Shown here: positions 45,401 to 54,412 of the stretch, piece by piece | How positions within the stretch are numbered: the first letter of the stretch is position 1 | Layout of the letters: every line of letters starts with the position of its first letter | Origin: Tenacibaculum sp. | Lineage (GTDB): Bacteria > Bacteroidota > Bacteroidia > Flavobacteriales > Flavobacteriaceae | DNA: 64,000 bases | Reading direction: 5' to 3' | Assembly: GCA_022448525.1 (NCBI GenBank) | Contig: JAKVCX010000005.1 | Span: 201,540-265,539 of the forward strand | Program-made: the position numbers and the translations under genes | Notes under the pieces: generated by a model | The model's database searches: none | Told to the model about the DNA's origin: nothing | Seen by the model: the letters and a program-made list of their open reading frames with translations, nothing else

Positions 45401-46540
45401 TTAGAAAACTAATTCCTTTATTTTCTTTGTTATTGCTTGTTTAATATCTGTAGGGTATGAACGATCTCCGTGAAAAACATCAGCCATGGCATCACTGAAA
45501 CGTTGACCGTATTTTTTCAGCATAACATTCCTAATTGTTTTTTGTTCGTAAAACCATTTCGCCAACCATAATCCCGTCTTAATTTCAGGAATCAACTTTT
45601 CGTTAAGTTTGTTGTTATATAATTCAGTTGCTTTTTGCAGACTTAAATCACTTTCACTAATTGCTTCAGCTACTAGAACTCCACTATAAATTGCGTTAGA
45701 AATTCCTTCAGCAGTAATTGGATCAGCAAATCCAGCGGCATCTCCAATTAAGAAAACATTGTTTTTGATGAATCCGTCAGTTCTCGGCGCAATTGGAATT
45801 TGAAATCCATGTTGAGATTCTTTCAGAATAGTTTTAATCCCAATAGTCTCAAGATATTCTTGATAATATTTCTTTAAATTAATGCGAGCTTTTTTGGTTG
45901 ATGCAACTCCAACCGATAAGTGATTTTTCTTTGGGAAATTCCATGCGTAACCATAAGGAATCGCATCAATGTCAAATCGTACTTGGTCCTTTAATCTGTT
46001 AAAATCTTCTTCAGGAACTTCGATTTCATATTCTAAGGCAGGAATTAACTTTCTTGTTTCTTCTGTCCAACCAGCCATTTTTGCTGTAGGACTTAAAGCA
46101 CCATCTGCAGCTACTACGAACTTGGCTGTCAACTGAGTTTTATCAGTAGTTAAGATGGCATTATCACCGTCAAAAGTAATGTCTGTAAGTTTATTTTCTT
46201 CTAATAAAGTGATTCCCTGTTTTTTGGCTTCTTCAACAATTAAATTGTCAAAAGAATCACGCATAATCATGGTAATTGTCGGATCTTCTCTTTCTGTTTT
46301 GAAGTGTAGCGTGTTTCCAAGAAAAATATCAACTGTATGGAATTCACGTTCAACTACGGAACTAATATCAAAAGGTAAATTTCTTCTTCCTCTATAAACA
46401 AAACCACCACCACAAGTTTTATATCTAGGTAATTTTTCTTTTTCAATAAGTACTGTTGAAATTCCTTTTTTTGCTAAATGAAAAGCAGTTGAGGCTCCCG
46501 ATGGTCCGCTACCAATTACAGCTACATCAAAATGTTCCAT
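45401..46540 (-). CDS. Geranylgeranyl reductase family flavoprotein
   Basis: A 379-residue FAD-dependent oxidoreductase. The N-terminal dinucleotide fold is AVIGSGPSGASTAFHLAKKG. Then come LPRYKTCGGGF, the family C-x-G-G-G motif, and the second FAD contact GDAAGFADPITAEGI. Members reduce isoprenoid chains or oxidise lipids and phenols; the native substrate (for example a menaquinone or lipid isoprenoid) cannot be told. It is the last gene of the minus-strand mutL run, 43 bases after the EEP gene. Confidence 0.88.
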   Translation of the reverse strand: MEHFDVAVIGSGPSGASTAFHLAKKGISTVLIEKEKLPRYKTCGGGFVYRGRRNLPFDISSVVEREFHTVDIFLGNTLHFKTEREDPTITMIMRDSFDNLIVEEAKKQGITLLEENKLTDITFDGDNAILTTDKTQLTAKFVVAADGALSPTAKMAGWTEETRKLIPALEYEIEVPEEDFNRLKDQVRFDIDAIPYGYAWNFPKKNHLSVGVASTKKARINLKKYYQEYLETIGIKTILKESQHGFQIPIAPRTDGFIKNNVFLIGDAAGFADPITAEGISNAIYSGVLVAEAISESDLSLQKATELYNNKLNEKLIPEIKTGLWLAKWFYEQKTIRNVMLKKYGQRFSDAMADVFHGDRSYPTDIKQAITKKIKELVF

Positions 46541-46583
46541 GAAAGTTTGTAATTAAAATCCGTTAAATAGTGCGCTAAGATAG

Positions 46584-47606
46584 TTATTCAAAATTTATTC
46601 TTGACATTATAGGAAAGTGATCCGATAATTTTTCTGAGTAAGTTTTAAAATTATGAATTTTAGTGTTTTTATCCGTCAGAATGAAATCAATTCGAACGGG
46701 GAAGAAGTAATTGAAAGATTTTCCAAGGCCACTTCCCGCGACTTCAAAAGCGTCCTGTTTATTTTTTGATATTTGACGATACACCCAAGAAAACGCGGTG
46801 TTGTTAAAGTCTCCGCAAATAACTTGTTTACCTTTCCATTGCTTCTCATGAGTTAGAAATGTTTCTACCTGTGAAGCTTGTTTCTGAAAACCTATTTTCA
46901 GACGATCTATTAATTTTTCGGAATTTACTTCTCCAAAATTCTCTTTTTGTGGATTTAATTTTAATGATTGCAGGTGGATATTATATATTCTTACCGTATC
47001 GTTGTTTTTTAGAATGTCAACGAAAATGGCATTATTGGCACTCTTTTTGAAATCGAGTGAGCCTTTATTAATAATTTTATATTTTGAAAAAATCGCTAAT
47101 CCAAAATTTTGTGTTTTCGACTTAGGAACAAAATATTTATAGTTGAAATCGAAATTTCTTTTTTCTGAATTATGAAATTCTTGAATTGCTAAAATATCAG
47201 GGTCTTTATCTTTGATGAAGTTCATTATTTTTTGATCAATGTCTTTTTCTTTGGACCATTTATAAACATTGAACATTCTTACATTATAACTCATCACTTT
47301 AACATCAGAATTTAAAGCAATGTCTTTTTTAGAGATTTTTATAAATGGAGGAAAAAATAGCCATCCAAATAGTAAAACTACACCTGATAATAAAAAGTGT
47401 TTTTTAAGTTTAATAATCCAATATATAAAGAACAAAGAGTTAAGTACAATAAGAAAAGGTACAGTCAAACTAGCAACTGAAAATACAGGAACAGTTTTGG
47501 GTGAAACAAATGCTAAAAAATAGGATAGTAGTAAAACAGTTGCAACAATAGAGTTAATAAAGTATAGCAACTTATTGAATAAATTAAACTCTTTTTTCTT
47601 GGTCAT
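46584..47606 (-). CDS. Endonuclease/exonuclease/phosphatase (EEP) family membrane protein
   Basis: A 340-residue protein with three N-terminal membrane segments (about 14-32, 40-60 and 68-88) and an EEP catalytic domain. The catalytic motifs are VMSYNVRMFN, LAIQEFHNSEK (metal-binding Glu), ICGDFNNTAFSWV and KLSDHFPIM (Asp-His). The enzyme domain would face the periplasm, and may cleave a phosphodiester in nucleic acid or lipid. The start overlaps the preceding rhomboid stop by one base (TAATG), indicating coupled translation. Confidence 0.9.
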   Translation of the reverse strand: MTKKKEFNLFNKLLYFINSIVATVLLLSYFLAFVSPKTVPVFSVASLTVPFLIVLNSLFFIYWIIKLKKHFLLSGVVLLFGWLFFPPFIKISKKDIALNSDVKVMSYNVRMFNVYKWSKEKDIDQKIMNFIKDKDPDILAIQEFHNSEKRNFDFNYKYFVPKSKTQNFGLAIFSKYKIINKGSLDFKKSANNAIFVDILKNNDTVRIYNIHLQSLKLNPQKENFGEVNSEKLIDRLKIGFQKQASQVETFLTHEKQWKGKQVICGDFNNTAFSWVYRQISKNKQDAFEVAGSGLGKSFNYFFPVRIDFILTDKNTKIHNFKTYSEKLSDHFPIMSRINFE

Positions 47607-48463
47607 TATTTTGGGTTTCCTTGCTTGAACAAGAAATCTTTTTCTTCTTTTGTTAAGGCATCATAACCAGATTTACCAATTTTGTCTAAAATAGCATCGA
47701 TTCTTTGCTGATTATCAGATTTTCTATTCGTATCGGTTCTTCTAGGTTTGGGATTATCTGATTTGTATACAGTTTTTAAATTTTTCTTATCGCGTTTGAA
47801 CCACTTTTTAAAGCTTGAAAAGAACTCAATTTCTTTATTACTAGATTGATTTACGTATAAAAATCCAAATAGTGCACCACCTAAATGAGCGAAATGTCCG
47901 CCGCCATTACTTCCAGCTAAACTAATTAAATCCATTAGAACAAAGAACGCAGCTAAATGCCAAACCTTAATAAAAACATTTATTAAAGGAATTTTTAGTT
48001 CATAGTTAGGAATGTATGTTGCGGTACCAATTATAATTGCACTTACTCCAGCAGAAGCTCCAACTAACAAATGATTAATTGAATTAAATGCAGGGAAATA
48101 GTTCATAGCAATCATAAAGAAAACACCACCGAATATTGTTCCTAATAAATAGAAGTTTAGTAATTGTTTAGGAGTAAAATATTCTGAGAATAATCTTCCG
48201 AAGATATAAAGCCAAATACAATTTGAAAGTAAATGAAAGAAATCTGCGTGTAAAAAACCATACGTTATAATTGACCAGGGTTTTGTGATATATGCATCCA
48301 AAGAAGATGATAAAGCAAACCACTGATCTATAAAGTTTAATTCACTTTGATATAGACGAGTAAAGGAAAAAAACAATGCTTCTATTATGAAAACAGCGAC
48401 GTTAATGTAGATGATTTTTTCTAACATCGACGCTCTTAAAAAATGTTGTTTTAATTTTTCCAT
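47606..48463 (-). CDS. Rhomboid family intramembrane serine protease, second of a pair
   Basis: A 285-residue rhomboid with six membrane segments and a C-terminal basic cytoplasmic tail (about 210-285). The catalytic serine is in VGASAGVSA (Ser137), the histidine in GHFAHLGG (His193), and the HADFFHLLSN motif supplies the oxyanion residues. Rhomboids cut single-pass membrane proteins within the lipid bilayer; the targets here are unknown. It starts 6 bases after the other rhomboid, with which it is cotranscribed. Confidence 0.94.
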   Translation of the reverse strand: MEKLKQHFLRASMLEKIIYINVAVFIIEALFFSFTRLYQSELNFIDQWFALSSSLDAYITKPWSIITYGFLHADFFHLLSNCIWLYIFGRLFSEYFTPKQLLNFYLLGTIFGGVFFMIAMNYFPAFNSINHLLVGASAGVSAIIIGTATYIPNYELKIPLINVFIKVWHLAAFFVLMDLISLAGSNGGGHFAHLGGALFGFLYVNQSSNKEIEFFSSFKKWFKRDKKNLKTVYKSDNPKPRRTDTNRKSDNQQRIDAILDKIGKSGYDALTKEEKDFLFKQGNPK

Positions 48464-48469
48464 ACTTTT

Positions 48470-49189
48470 TTAATTCATTCTGAATTGATTATTTTTCCAA
48501 TATCTTACTAATATAAATCCAATCAACATTCCGCTTAAGTGTCCTAAATGTGCAATATTATCCCAAGAGAATCCTGCAAATTCCATTGATAGCTCATATA
48601 CTATTAAAAGAGGGATAAAGTATTTAGCTTTTATTGGTACAGGAAGGAAAATCATCATCAACTCTACATTAGGGAACAGAATTCCGAATGCCATTAATAA
48701 TCCAGCAATAGCTCCAGAGGCTCCTAACGTTTGACCATTTATTAAAGCATTTAATCCACCTAAACTAGGGTCCGCATAATTTTTTCCTTGAGCTATTACT
48801 TGAGCGCCTTCGGTTAAAATTAAGTTTAAAGCTTCATCAGGATAGTCATCTAAACTGCTTTGAATTTGTAAGTATTTAATAAAAATATAAACTATAGCAG
48901 AACCAATACCCGTAAGAAAATAAAATGTAAGAAACTTTTTGGTTCCCCATATTTGTTCTAAAGCACTACCAAACATCCAAAGTGTAAACATGTTGAATAA
49001 AATATGTGCAAAACTTCCATGCATAAACATGTAAGTGATTAATTGCCAATATTCAAATAAAGGGCTTTCAGTGGGGTGCAAAGAAAGAAGCTTTATTACA
49101 TAATTAGAGTTTAAAAAGTAATACGTAGCAACAAAGAAAATAATGTTGACTATTATTAAATGTTTTACAGCATCGGTTAATCTTTGCAT
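48470..49189 (-). CDS. Rhomboid family intramembrane serine protease, first of a pair
   Basis: A 239-residue rhomboid. The catalytic serine is in LGASGAIAG (Ser158) and the histidine in NIAHLGHLSG (His214); HGSFAHILFNM gives the N-terminal HxxxN element. Between membrane segments 3 and 4 there is a long loop of about 45 residues (QSSLDDYPDEALNLILTEGA onward) that is absent from the neighbouring paralogue and may gate substrates. It starts 3 bases downstream of mutL. Confidence 0.94.
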   Translation of the reverse strand: MQRLTDAVKHLIIVNIIFFVATYYFLNSNYVIKLLSLHPTESPLFEYWQLITYMFMHGSFAHILFNMFTLWMFGSALEQIWGTKKFLTFYFLTGIGSAIVYIFIKYLQIQSSLDDYPDEALNLILTEGAQVIAQGKNYADPSLGGLNALINGQTLGASGAIAGLLMAFGILFPNVELMMIFLPVPIKAKYFIPLLIVYELSMEFAGFSWDNIAHLGHLSGMLIGFILVRYWKNNQFRMN

Positions 49190-49192
49190 AAT

Positions 49193-51055
49193 TTATTTGC
49201 TAAAAATAGTATCAATTTCTTGTAAAGTTAAGGTTTTAAAAGTTGGTTTTCCTAAAGGAGAAACACTTGGTTCTTTACATGAAAATAAATTATTTACTAA
49301 TGTTTCTTGTTCTTTTCCTGATAAAATTGTCCCGGTTTTAATGGCTAATGATTTCGCAAACGATTTTGCCATAACGTCAAAATGACTAAAACTAGCATCT
49401 GGAACTTCTAATTTAATATCATCAAGTAGTTGTTCCAAGATTAATGTAATTTGACTTTCAGAAATTGAAGTTGGTATTCCTCCAATTACAACAGTGTCAT
49501 CAGAAAATTCATTAAAGACAAAACCAGCACTTTCTAAATCAGCTTTCATTCCTTTAATCATTTCAATATCTGTTTGAGAGAATGAAATATTTATCGGGAA
49601 TAATAATTGTTGACTGTTCGCTTCTTTAACGGTAATATGCTCTAAATATTCTTCATATAACACACGTTGATGTGCTAAAGTTTGATGAATTAAAACAACT
49701 CCCGATTTAATCGAGCTTAAAATATATTTCTTTTGAATCTGAAATGTTTTACCAGTTTCAGTTTCTTTTTCAGATTGAAAAAGTTCTTCTTGTGAATTAG
49801 ATGAACGTTGAGGTTCTACGTCAAGATTTGCATATAACGACTCCCAACTTCCAGTGTCTTTTTTAAAGTTACTTTGGTATGTTGTTTTACTTGGACTAAA
49901 AGAAGAAGTTTCTCTACTTACCGGTTTGCTTTCTATTGGATCGTTTTTGAAGGGATTGAAAGTTGGATCAACAATAATCTTCGGTGTAGATACTCTTTGT
50001 TTATCTTTAAATTCATAAGGAGTATCTAAAGTTGCATCTCTATTAAAGTCTAATAAGGGAGCAACATTATATTGCCCTAAACTATGTTTTACGGTAGCTC
50101 GAATAATCGCATATAAAGCTTTTTCATTATCGAATTTAACCTCAGTTTTCGTTGGGTGAATGTTTATATCGATAGTATTCGGAGGAACATGGAAATAAAT
50201 AAAATATGTTGGATGAGCTCCTTGATCTAGTAAACCTTCGAAAGCACTGTTTACGGCGTGATTTAAATACGAACTTTTTATAAATCGATCGTTCACAAAG
50301 AAAAACTGCTCACCTCTTTTCTTTTTTGCGAATTCAGGCTTAGCGACGAATCCTTGAATTGATATAATGTCAGTTTCTTCATTAACAGGAACTAATTTTT
50401 CATTCGTTTTAGTTCCAAAAATAGAAACGATACGTTTTCTAAAATTACTGCTTTTTAAATTATAAACTTCATTGTTGTTGTGATGAAGAATAAAAGCAAT
50501 ACTTGGATGAGCCAAGGCAACACGTTGGAATTCATCAATAATATGACGAGTTTCTACTGTATCTGATTTTAGAAAATTTCGACGAGCAGGAATATTGTAA
50601 AATAAGTTTTTTACAGCCAAACTCGTTCCTTGTGGGGTAGAGGTAACATCTTGCGAGATTACTTTGCTTCCTTCAATTTTAATGCAAGTTCCTAATTCTT
50701 CTTCCGCTTGTTTTGTTTTCAATTCTACATGAGCAATCGCTGCTATTGAAGCTAAAGCTTCACCTCTAAATCCTTTTGTATTTAAATTAAATAAATCTTC
50801 AGCATTTTTAATTTTTGATGTAGCATGGCGCTCAAAACATAAACGAGCATCAGTTGTGCTCATTCCTTTTCCATTGTCAATTACTTGAACTAATGTTTTT
50901 CCTGCGTCTTTTAATAATAAAGTGATGTTAGTAGCACCAGCATCAATAGCATTTTCTAAAAGTTCTTTTACTACTGATGCTGGGCGTTGTACAACTTCAC
51001 CAGCTGCTATTTGATTGGCAACATGGTCAGGAAGTAATTGAATAATATCTGACAT
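49193..51055 (-). CDS. mutL: DNA mismatch repair protein MutL, endonuclease motifs degenerate
   Basis: A 620-residue MutL. The N-terminal GHKL ATPase is intact: VVKELLENAIDAGATNI, DNGKGM, TKGFRGEALASIA and GTSLAVKNLFYNIPAR. The C-terminal dimerisation domain is present. However, the endonuclease motif DQHAxxExxxxE is replaced by HQTLAHQRVLYEEY (457-470), losing the Asp, His and first Glu. The CPHGRPT-type metal site reads VSPLGKPT (about 597-604). It should therefore act as a matchmaker without nicking activity. The gene lies in an operon with the 98-residue protein and two rhomboids. Confidence 0.96.
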   Translation of the reverse strand: MSDIIQLLPDHVANQIAAGEVVQRPASVVKELLENAIDAGATNITLLLKDAGKTLVQVIDNGKGMSTTDARLCFERHATSKIKNAEDLFNLNTKGFRGEALASIAAIAHVELKTKQAEEELGTCIKIEGSKVISQDVTSTPQGTSLAVKNLFYNIPARRNFLKSDTVETRHIIDEFQRVALAHPSIAFILHHNNNEVYNLKSSNFRKRIVSIFGTKTNEKLVPVNEETDIISIQGFVAKPEFAKKKRGEQFFFVNDRFIKSSYLNHAVNSAFEGLLDQGAHPTYFIYFHVPPNTIDINIHPTKTEVKFDNEKALYAIIRATVKHSLGQYNVAPLLDFNRDATLDTPYEFKDKQRVSTPKIIVDPTFNPFKNDPIESKPVSRETSSFSPSKTTYQSNFKKDTGSWESLYANLDVEPQRSSNSQEELFQSEKETETGKTFQIQKKYILSSIKSGVVLIHQTLAHQRVLYEEYLEHITVKEANSQQLLFPINISFSQTDIEMIKGMKADLESAGFVFNEFSDDTVVIGGIPTSISESQITLILEQLLDDIKLEVPDASFSHFDVMAKSFAKSLAIKTGTILSGKEQETLVNNLFSCKEPSVSPLGKPTFKTLTLQEIDTIFSK

Positions 51056-51068
51056 TAAATTTTTTCTA

Positions 51069-51365
51069 TTATGCTCTAAGGATGTAAGCTACAATTCCGA
51101 ATAAAATTGCAACAATAATCGCAATTCGAAGTGTTGAATTATAATCTCCTGAAGTTTTCGTTTTCTTCCAGGTATTCCTTAGTTGTCCTTTTTTTATGGT
51201 TACGTAATCGTTGTTGTCTTCAGAGACAGTTTCGACCGTTGTGTCTACGTTTTCATATTTCTTTTTGATCTTTTCTAAGCGTTCTTTTCGCTCATCGTAA
51301 TAACGAGGTTTGTAGTCAAACGTATAATAAGATCTTCCTTTTAAAACTTTACTCCATCCAAACAT
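51069..51365 (-). CDS. Small tail-anchored protein of unknown function, upstream of mutL
   Basis: A 98-residue protein with a Tyr/Arg/Lys-rich N-terminus (SYYTFDYKPRYYDERKERLE), an acidic middle and a C-terminal membrane helix (IAIIVAILFGIVAYILR). It is probably anchored by its tail with the body in the cytoplasm. Close relatives in flavobacteria are often labelled riboflavin synthase beta subunit, presumably because of the neighbouring ribH, but no lumazine-synthase feature is present. It starts a minus-strand unit with mutL, 13 bases apart. Confidence 0.82.
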   Translation of the reverse strand: MFGWSKVLKGRSYYTFDYKPRYYDERKERLEKIKKKYENVDTTVETVSEDNNDYVTIKKGQLRNTWKKTKTSGDYNSTLRIAIIVAILFGIVAYILRA

Positions 51366-51425
51366 AGTGCTAAATATTTAAGTTAGGTTTCTAGTAGTTC
51401 AAAAACCAGACCAAAAACGGTACTT

Positions 51426-51456
51426 CAAAATTACGGAATTAATGATAAGCTATCAA
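51426..51456 (-). promoter_or_regulatory. Promoter of the mutL-rhomboid operon
   Basis: TTG (51456-51454), 20-base spacer, exact TAATTTTG (51433-51426) on the minus strand. It lies between the ribH terminator and the first gene, giving a leader of about 55 bases. Confidence 0.68.
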
Positions 51457-51471
51457 GAGAGTTTGTGAAAT

Positions 51472-51501
51472 TAAAAAAGCCAAGACGATGAAATCTTGAC
51501 T
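51472..51501 (-). terminator. Terminator after ribH
   Basis: 8-bp stem AGTCAAGA / TCTTGGCT (one G-U pair) on the minus strand with an 8-base loop and a run of six T. It separates ribH from the mutL operon. Confidence 0.7.
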
Positions 51502-51537
51502 TCTTTAAACGTATATTTACTATTCTAAGAATAAAAA

Positions 51538-52044
51538 CTAGAAACCAACGCTGTTGGTATTTCTTCCAATATTTTTAATAGCTGCCATTTTAACTGCTGC
51601 AACTGCGCATTCTACACCTTTGTTTCCTAATTTTCCTCCTGAGCGGTCGATAGATTGTTGCCTTGTATTATCTGTTAAAACACAAAAAACAACAGGCACA
51701 TCATATTGAAGGTTTAAATCCTTTATTCCTTGAGTAACACCATCACAAACAAAGTCAAAATGCTTTGTTTCTCCTTGAATAACATTTCCTACGGCAATAA
51801 TAGCATCTAGTTTTTCAGTTTCAATCATTTTTTTACATCCGTAAATAAGTTCAAAACTTCCAGGTACGTCCCAAGAAATAATGTTCTCGGTTAAGGCACC
51901 ACAATCAATTAATGTATCAATTGCTCCTTGATGTAAATTTTTAGTGATCTCAGGGTTCCATTCTGAAACAACAATCCCAAATCGAAAATCCTTCGCATTT
52001 GGGATTGTGTTTTTATCGTAATATGATAAATTCGTTGTAGCCAT
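51538..52044 (-). CDS. ribH: 6,7-dimethyl-8-ribityllumazine synthase
   Basis: A 168-residue enzyme of riboflavin synthesis that joins 5-amino-6-ribitylaminouracil and dihydroxybutanone phosphate. The family motifs are present: VVSEWNPEITKNL, DVPGSFELIYGCKKM, VGNVIQGETKHFDFVCDG with the catalytic histidine, and VPVVFCVLTDN. The length is normal for the icosahedral or pentameric enzyme. It is preceded by an intergenic palindromic repeat and the TPR gene, and followed by a terminator. Confidence 0.97.
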   Translation of the reverse strand: MATTNLSYYDKNTIPNAKDFRFGIVVSEWNPEITKNLHQGAIDTLIDCGALTENIISWDVPGSFELIYGCKKMIETEKLDAIIAVGNVIQGETKHFDFVCDGVTQGIKDLNLQYDVPVVFCVLTDNTRQQSIDRSGGKLGNKGVECAVAAVKMAAIKNIGRNTNSVGF

Positions 52045-52052
52045 TTTAAATA

Positions 52053-52117
52053 GTCATTGCGAATGTAATGAAGTAATATTTCAGTAAATTACTTCGTCAT
52101 TCTTCCTCGTAATGACG
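52053..52117. repeat. Dispersed intergenic palindromic repeat (CGTCATT type)
   Basis: Imperfect inverted repeat: TCATTGCGA-N5-ATGAAGTAAT on the left mirrors ATTACTTCGTCAT-N5-CTCGTAATGA on the right around a 10-base centre. It shares its core with the 7730-7812 element. It can fold into a long hairpin between the TPR gene and ribH and may reduce read-through. Confidence 0.72.
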
Positions 52118-52130
52118 AGAATTTAATTAT

Positions 52131-52916
52131 TTATTGTGCGTATTTTGCACTATTGATATACTTATCAATGTTTCTACCAATTTGAGTTGTAGCGTATTTT
52201 TCTTTAATTACATTAAATAAACTTTCCGCTTTTTTGTATTCTTTTAATTGCATAGCAGTTTGTCCTGCCTTGAATAAAAACATTGGAGAAGTAAAGTCGT
52301 TCTCTTTTTTGTTTCCAGCCTGTTCATAATATTCTAAGGCTTCTTTTGGTTGGTTGATATCCGCAAAGGCATCACCTATAGCTCCTAAAGCTGTTGGTCC
52401 TAATAATTCATCTTCAGAATCAAATTGCTCTAAGTATTCAATAGCCTCAGTATATTTCTTCATTTTTAAATAAGAAATTCCTGCGTAATATTTTGCTAGG
52501 TTTCCAGCTTTAGTACTTCCGTAAGTTTTTGCGATGTCTAAAAATCCATATTTACCGTCACCACCTTCTAAACCTAACGTGTACAAACTATCCGCTTTTA
52601 CACCTGCAGCTGTTTCAGCCTGATCAAAGAAAGATCTAGGGTAAGCTAATTCATTTGATGCATCTATTTCAGTTGGTTCAGAAATAAACTTAGTGTATCC
52701 TAAGTATAAAAGTATTAAAGCAGCCACACTAACTAAACCTATGAATAAAGGTTTACTATTATTTTCAATCCATTCTTCCGACTTGTTCGCTGCTTGATCT
52801 AATCCTTCAAACGCTTTAGCCACATCACTTTGCGACTCGTCAAATGTCTCTTCAATAGTATTTTCTACAACCTTTTCTTTCTTAGGTTTATATCCTCTCT
52901 TTTTATATGTTGCCAT
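52131..52916 (-). CDS. Membrane-anchored tetratricopeptide repeat protein (YfgM/BamD-like)
   Basis: A 261-residue protein with a basic N-terminus (MATYKKRGYKPKKEK), an acidic cytoplasmic segment, one membrane helix (about 57-77) and a periplasmic domain with TPR units (GNLAKYYAGISYLKMKKYTE, GAIGDAFADINQPKEALEYY, LFKAGQTAMQLKEYKKAESL). The layout matches YfgM-type ancillary proteins that assist secretion or envelope protein folding. It diverges from recF across a 100-base promoter region. Confidence 0.88.
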   Translation of the reverse strand: MATYKKRGYKPKKEKVVENTIEETFDESQSDVAKAFEGLDQAANKSEEWIENNSKPLFIGLVSVAALILLYLGYTKFISEPTEIDASNELAYPRSFFDQAETAAGVKADSLYTLGLEGGDGKYGFLDIAKTYGSTKAGNLAKYYAGISYLKMKKYTEAIEYLEQFDSEDELLGPTALGAIGDAFADINQPKEALEYYEQAGNKKENDFTSPMFLFKAGQTAMQLKEYKKAESLFNVIKEKYATTQIGRNIDKYINSAKYAQ

Positions 52917-52938
52917 AATTCTTATAAAATTAGTCGGG

Positions 52939-52946
52939 CAAAAATA
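52939..52946 (-). promoter_or_regulatory. -7 promoter element for the TPR gene
   Basis: Exact TATTTTTG on the minus strand, 23 bases before the start codon; no good -33 box. Confidence 0.45.
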
Positions 52947-52956
52947 GTTTTTTTAA

Positions 52957-52989
52957 TTGGATTTTAAAAGCTGATTTTTCGTTAATTTG
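52957..52989 (+). promoter_or_regulatory. Promoter of recF
   Basis: TTG (52957-52959), 22-base spacer, TTAATTTG (52982-52989, one mismatch to TAnnTTTG), 28 bases ahead of the GTG start. Confidence 0.45.
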
Positions 52990-53017
52990 CACTTCCTGTC
53001 TAGAAACCAGCTTGCAC

Positions 53018-54106
53018 GTGTATTTACAGAAAATATCCTTAGTGAATTTTAAAAATATTGAAAGCCAAACTTTTAATTTCGAAAAGAAGATTAATTGTTT
53101 TGTTGGGAACAATGGTGTAGGTAAAACAAATGTGTTAGATGCTATCTATTACTTATCATTTTCTAAGAGTTATTTTAATCCTGTAGCTAGTCAAAATATT
53201 CGTCATAAACAGGATTTTTTTGTTGTGGAAGGGGAGTATTTAGTCAATGAAAGAATTGAAAAAATTATTTGTTCTTTAAAAAAGGGACAAAAGAAAGTTC
53301 TTAAACGAAACGGTAAAGTTTATGATCGATTTTCAGATCATATTGGTCAATTTCCTTTGGTAATTATTTCTCCTGCGGATCGTGATTTAATTATTGAAGG
53401 GAGTGAAACAAGGAGGAAGTTTATTGATGGTGTTATTTCTCAACAGGATAAGTTGTACTTGAAAACGTTGATTTCTTACAATAAAGTAATAAGCCAAAGA
53501 AATGCTTTGTTAAAGTATTTTGCGGCTAATAGAACTTTTGATGAACTGAATTTAAGTGTTTATAATGAGCAATTGATTCAGTACGGAACGGAGATTCATG
53601 AAAAAAGAAAATCATTTTTAAAAGATTTTGTTCCAATTTTTAACCAAAAATATCAGATTATATCCAATGAAAATGAAAGTGTTTCGTTGCATTATAAAAG
53701 TCAACTAAATGATATTTCTTTTGAGCAATTGTTGAAAAATAATTTAGAGAAAGATAAAGTGTTGCAATACACTTCTGTTGGTGTTCATAAAGATGATTTG
53801 AACTTTGAGATAGGTAATTTTCCAATAAAAAAATTCGGTTCACAAGGTCAACAGAAATCGTATTTAATAGCGTTGAAATTAGCTCAGTTTGAATTTATAA
53901 AAGAACAGTCAAAAATTACTCCGATATTATTATTAGATGATATTTTTGATAAGCTAGATGAAAATAGAGTAGCGCAAATTGTCGAACTGGTGAATAAAGA
54001 TGAGTTTGGTCAGATTTTTATAACCGATACTCATTTTGAAAGAACAGAAGCTGTAGTCAAGCAGAGTAATAAACCCTATGAAATTTTTAATTTAAGTAAT
54101 TCATAA
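53018..54106 (+). CDS. recF: DNA replication and repair protein RecF
   Basis: A 362-residue SMC-like ATPase that loads RecA at single-stranded gaps. Walker A is GNNGVGKT (30-37 with the chosen start), followed by [16 protein letters not shown]. The signature helix region is [20 protein letters not shown] and Walker B is [13 protein letters not shown] use GTG 53018, which gives [14 protein letters not shown], the usual flavobacterial N-terminus; a TTG at 53012 adds two residues. DUF721 follows 9 bases downstream, a common pairing. Confidence 0.96.
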   Translation: MYLQKISLVNFKNIESQTFNFEKKINCFVGNNGVGKTNVLDAIYYLSFSKSYFNPVASQNIRHKQDFFVVEGEYLVNERIEKIICSLKKGQKKVLKRNGKVYDRFSDHIGQFPLVIISPADRDLIIEGSETRRKFIDGVISQQDKLYLKTLISYNKVISQRNALLKYFAANRTFDELNLSVYNEQLIQYGTEIHEKRKSFLKDFVPIFNQKYQIISNENESVSLHYKSQLNDISFEQLLKNNLEKDKVLQYTSVGVHKDDLNFEIGNFPIKKFGSQGQQKSYLIALKLAQFEFIKEQSKITPILLLDDIFDKLDENRVAQIVELVNKDEFGQIFITDTHFERTEAVVKQSNKPYEIFNLSNS

Positions 54107-54115
54107 GCAAAAGAA

Positions 54116-54412
54116 ATGGCAAAGAGAGAGAATGAAAGTTTTTCAATAAAAGATTTAATGGGTTCTTTTATTAAGGAGAATAAACTTGAAAAGGGCTTCC
54201 GTAAAATTCATATTGAAGAGGCTTGGGTTAAATTAATGGGGCCGGGAATTGCTTCGTACACAAGTGAAGTAAAGCTTCAAAACGGAACTTTGGTAATTCG
54301 TTTAAACTCTTCAGTATTAAGAGAAGAACTTAGTTACGGTAAGGAAAAAATTGTTACAATGATAAATGAAGAAATGGGAGAAGATGTTGTTAAGAAATTA
54401 ATGCTTGTTTAA
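54116..54412 (+). CDS. DUF721 (DciA-like) protein
   Basis: A 98-residue protein of the DUF721 family, which includes DciA, a loader of the replicative helicase in bacteria without DnaC. The core is visible: FIKENKLEKGFRKIHIEEAW, then GPGIASYTSEVKLQNGTLVI and the helix SSVLREELSYGKEKIVTMIN. This single-domain form is typical of Bacteroidota. Its position behind recF fits a DNA replication or repair role. It ends one base before the stop of the convergent small secreted protein. Confidence 0.88.
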   Translation: MAKRENESFSIKDLMGSFIKENKLEKGFRKIHIEEAWVKLMGPGIASYTSEVKLQNGTLVIRLNSSVLREELSYGKEKIVTMINEEMGEDVVKKLMLV

